Assembly (NCBI GenBank): GCA_949744025.1
Contig: CATJWA010000299.1
Location: 1 to 5,432 of the forward strand
Direction of reading: 5' to 3'
DNA: 5,432 nucleotides
Source of the DNA: an uncultured Eubacteriales bacterium
GTDB taxonomy: Bacteria > Bacillota > Clostridia > Oscillospirales > Oscillospiraceae
Shown here: piece by piece, positions 4,947 to 5,432 of the stretch
Numbering within the stretch: the first letter of the stretch is position 1
Layout of the letters: each line of letters starts with the position of its first letter
Position numbers and translations under genes: made by a program
The notes under the pieces: generated by a model
What the model was told of the DNA's origin: nothing
What the model saw: only the letters and a program-made list of their open reading frames with translations
The model's database searches: none

Positions 4947-5432
4947 AGCGGGTAATTTGCGCGGAAAGCGCGGGCTTCTGCTTCGGCGTGTCCCGCTCGG
5001 TGGAGATGGCTGAGCGCGCGCTGGCCGAGGGGAAGAAGCTGTACTGCCTGGGCGAGCTTATCCACAACAGGGACGAGGTTTCGCGCCTGGAGGCCCTGGG
5101 AATGACTGTCATAGACGCCCCCGGGCAGCTTCCGGAGGGCGCTGCGGTGATAATCCGCTCCCACGGCGTGGCCGAGGAGGTGTATGCCGAGCTGCGCGCA
5201 AAAAACGCCGAGGTGCTCGACGCGACCTGCCCGAAGGTCTCGCGAATTCACGCGCTGGTGAAAAAGGCATCGGACGAGGGCCGGCGCGTTCTGATAATCG
5301 GCACGCGCGAGCATCCAGAGGTGCAGGGAATCTGCGGCTGGTGCACGGATTCCATGGTTTTTCGCGACAGCGCAGAGCTGGAAGCCTATGCCCTGAAATA
5401 CCCGGAGCAGGCCGAAAAAGCGTCTACAGCGG
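4943..5432 (+). CDS. ispH: 4-hydroxy-3-methylbut-2-enyl diphosphate reductase, 3'-truncated
   Basis: Last enzyme of the MEP isoprenoid pathway: a 4Fe-4S protein that reduces HMBPP to IPP and DMAPP. The visible 163 codons stay open to the window end. Family motifs are all present: AGFCFGV with cluster ligand Cys13, GELIHN with His41, RSHGV with His74, DATCPKV with ligand Cys96, and REHPEV with His124 and Glu126. The numbering nearly equals that of E. coli IspH (Cys12, His41, His74, Cys96, His124, Glu126), which supports the GTG start at 4943. That GTG overlaps the cmk stop as GTGA, so translation is probably coupled; a GGGAG lies at 4927-4931, 11 bases upstream. The third cluster cysteine lies beyond the window. 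In many Clostridia this frame continues into ribosomal protein S1; that cannot be judged here. Confidence 0.96.
   Translation, partial: MKRVICAESAGFCFGVSRSVEMAERALAEGKKLYCLGELIHNRDEVSRLEALGMTVIDAPGQLPEGAAVIIRSHGVAEEVYAELRAKNAEVLDATCPKVSRIHALVKKASDEGRRVLIIGTREHPEVQGICGWCTDSMVFRDSAELEAYALKYPEQAEKASTA

Overview
The window looks like a chromosomal stretch from a fairly GC-rich anaerobic Firmicute of the class Clostridia, probably an Oscillospiraceae/Ruminococcaceae-type gut lineage. The gene set points this way: a sporulation/cell-wall type D,D-carboxypeptidase next to rluB, an RpiR-type regulator joined to a BaiN/HI0933-family flavoprotein, then cmk and ispH. GAGG/GGGG-type ribosome binding sites and GTG starts with overlapping genes fit too. 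The lineage is inferred from gene content and style, not from a phylogenetic marker.

Layout: all six genes are on the + strand. (1) Positions 2-892 hold the 3' part of a penicillin-binding-protein-type D-Ala-D-Ala carboxypeptidase; the start and active-site serine lie upstream of the window. (2) 27 bases later comes rluB (920-1633), a 23S rRNA pseudouridine synthase, probably in the same operon. (3) An AT-rich gap (1634-1771) contains two or three hairpins, a candidate promoter, and a 14-bp hairpin with a T-run directly against the next ribosome binding site. (4) A MurR/RpiR-family regulator (1772-2635) overlaps by 11 bases a BaiN/HI0933-family flavoprotein (2625-3848). (5) A 417-base gap (3849-4265) has no convincing gene but several strong hairpins, three of them in tandem at 4068-4160; it looks like an intergenic repeat or structured RNA element. 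(6) cmk (4266-4946) overlaps ispH (4943 to the window end, partial) by four bases.

Functionally this is mostly housekeeping: peptidoglycan trimming, ribosome modification, CMP recycling and the last step of MEP isoprenoid synthesis. The least predictable pair is the sugar-phosphate-sensing type regulator tied to a flavoprotein of uncertain substrate. The most interesting non-coding parts are the hairpin/promoter overlap before the regulator and the structured gap before cmk. I found no CRISPR array, tRNA, rRNA, transposase or phage gene, and no clearly new protein system.
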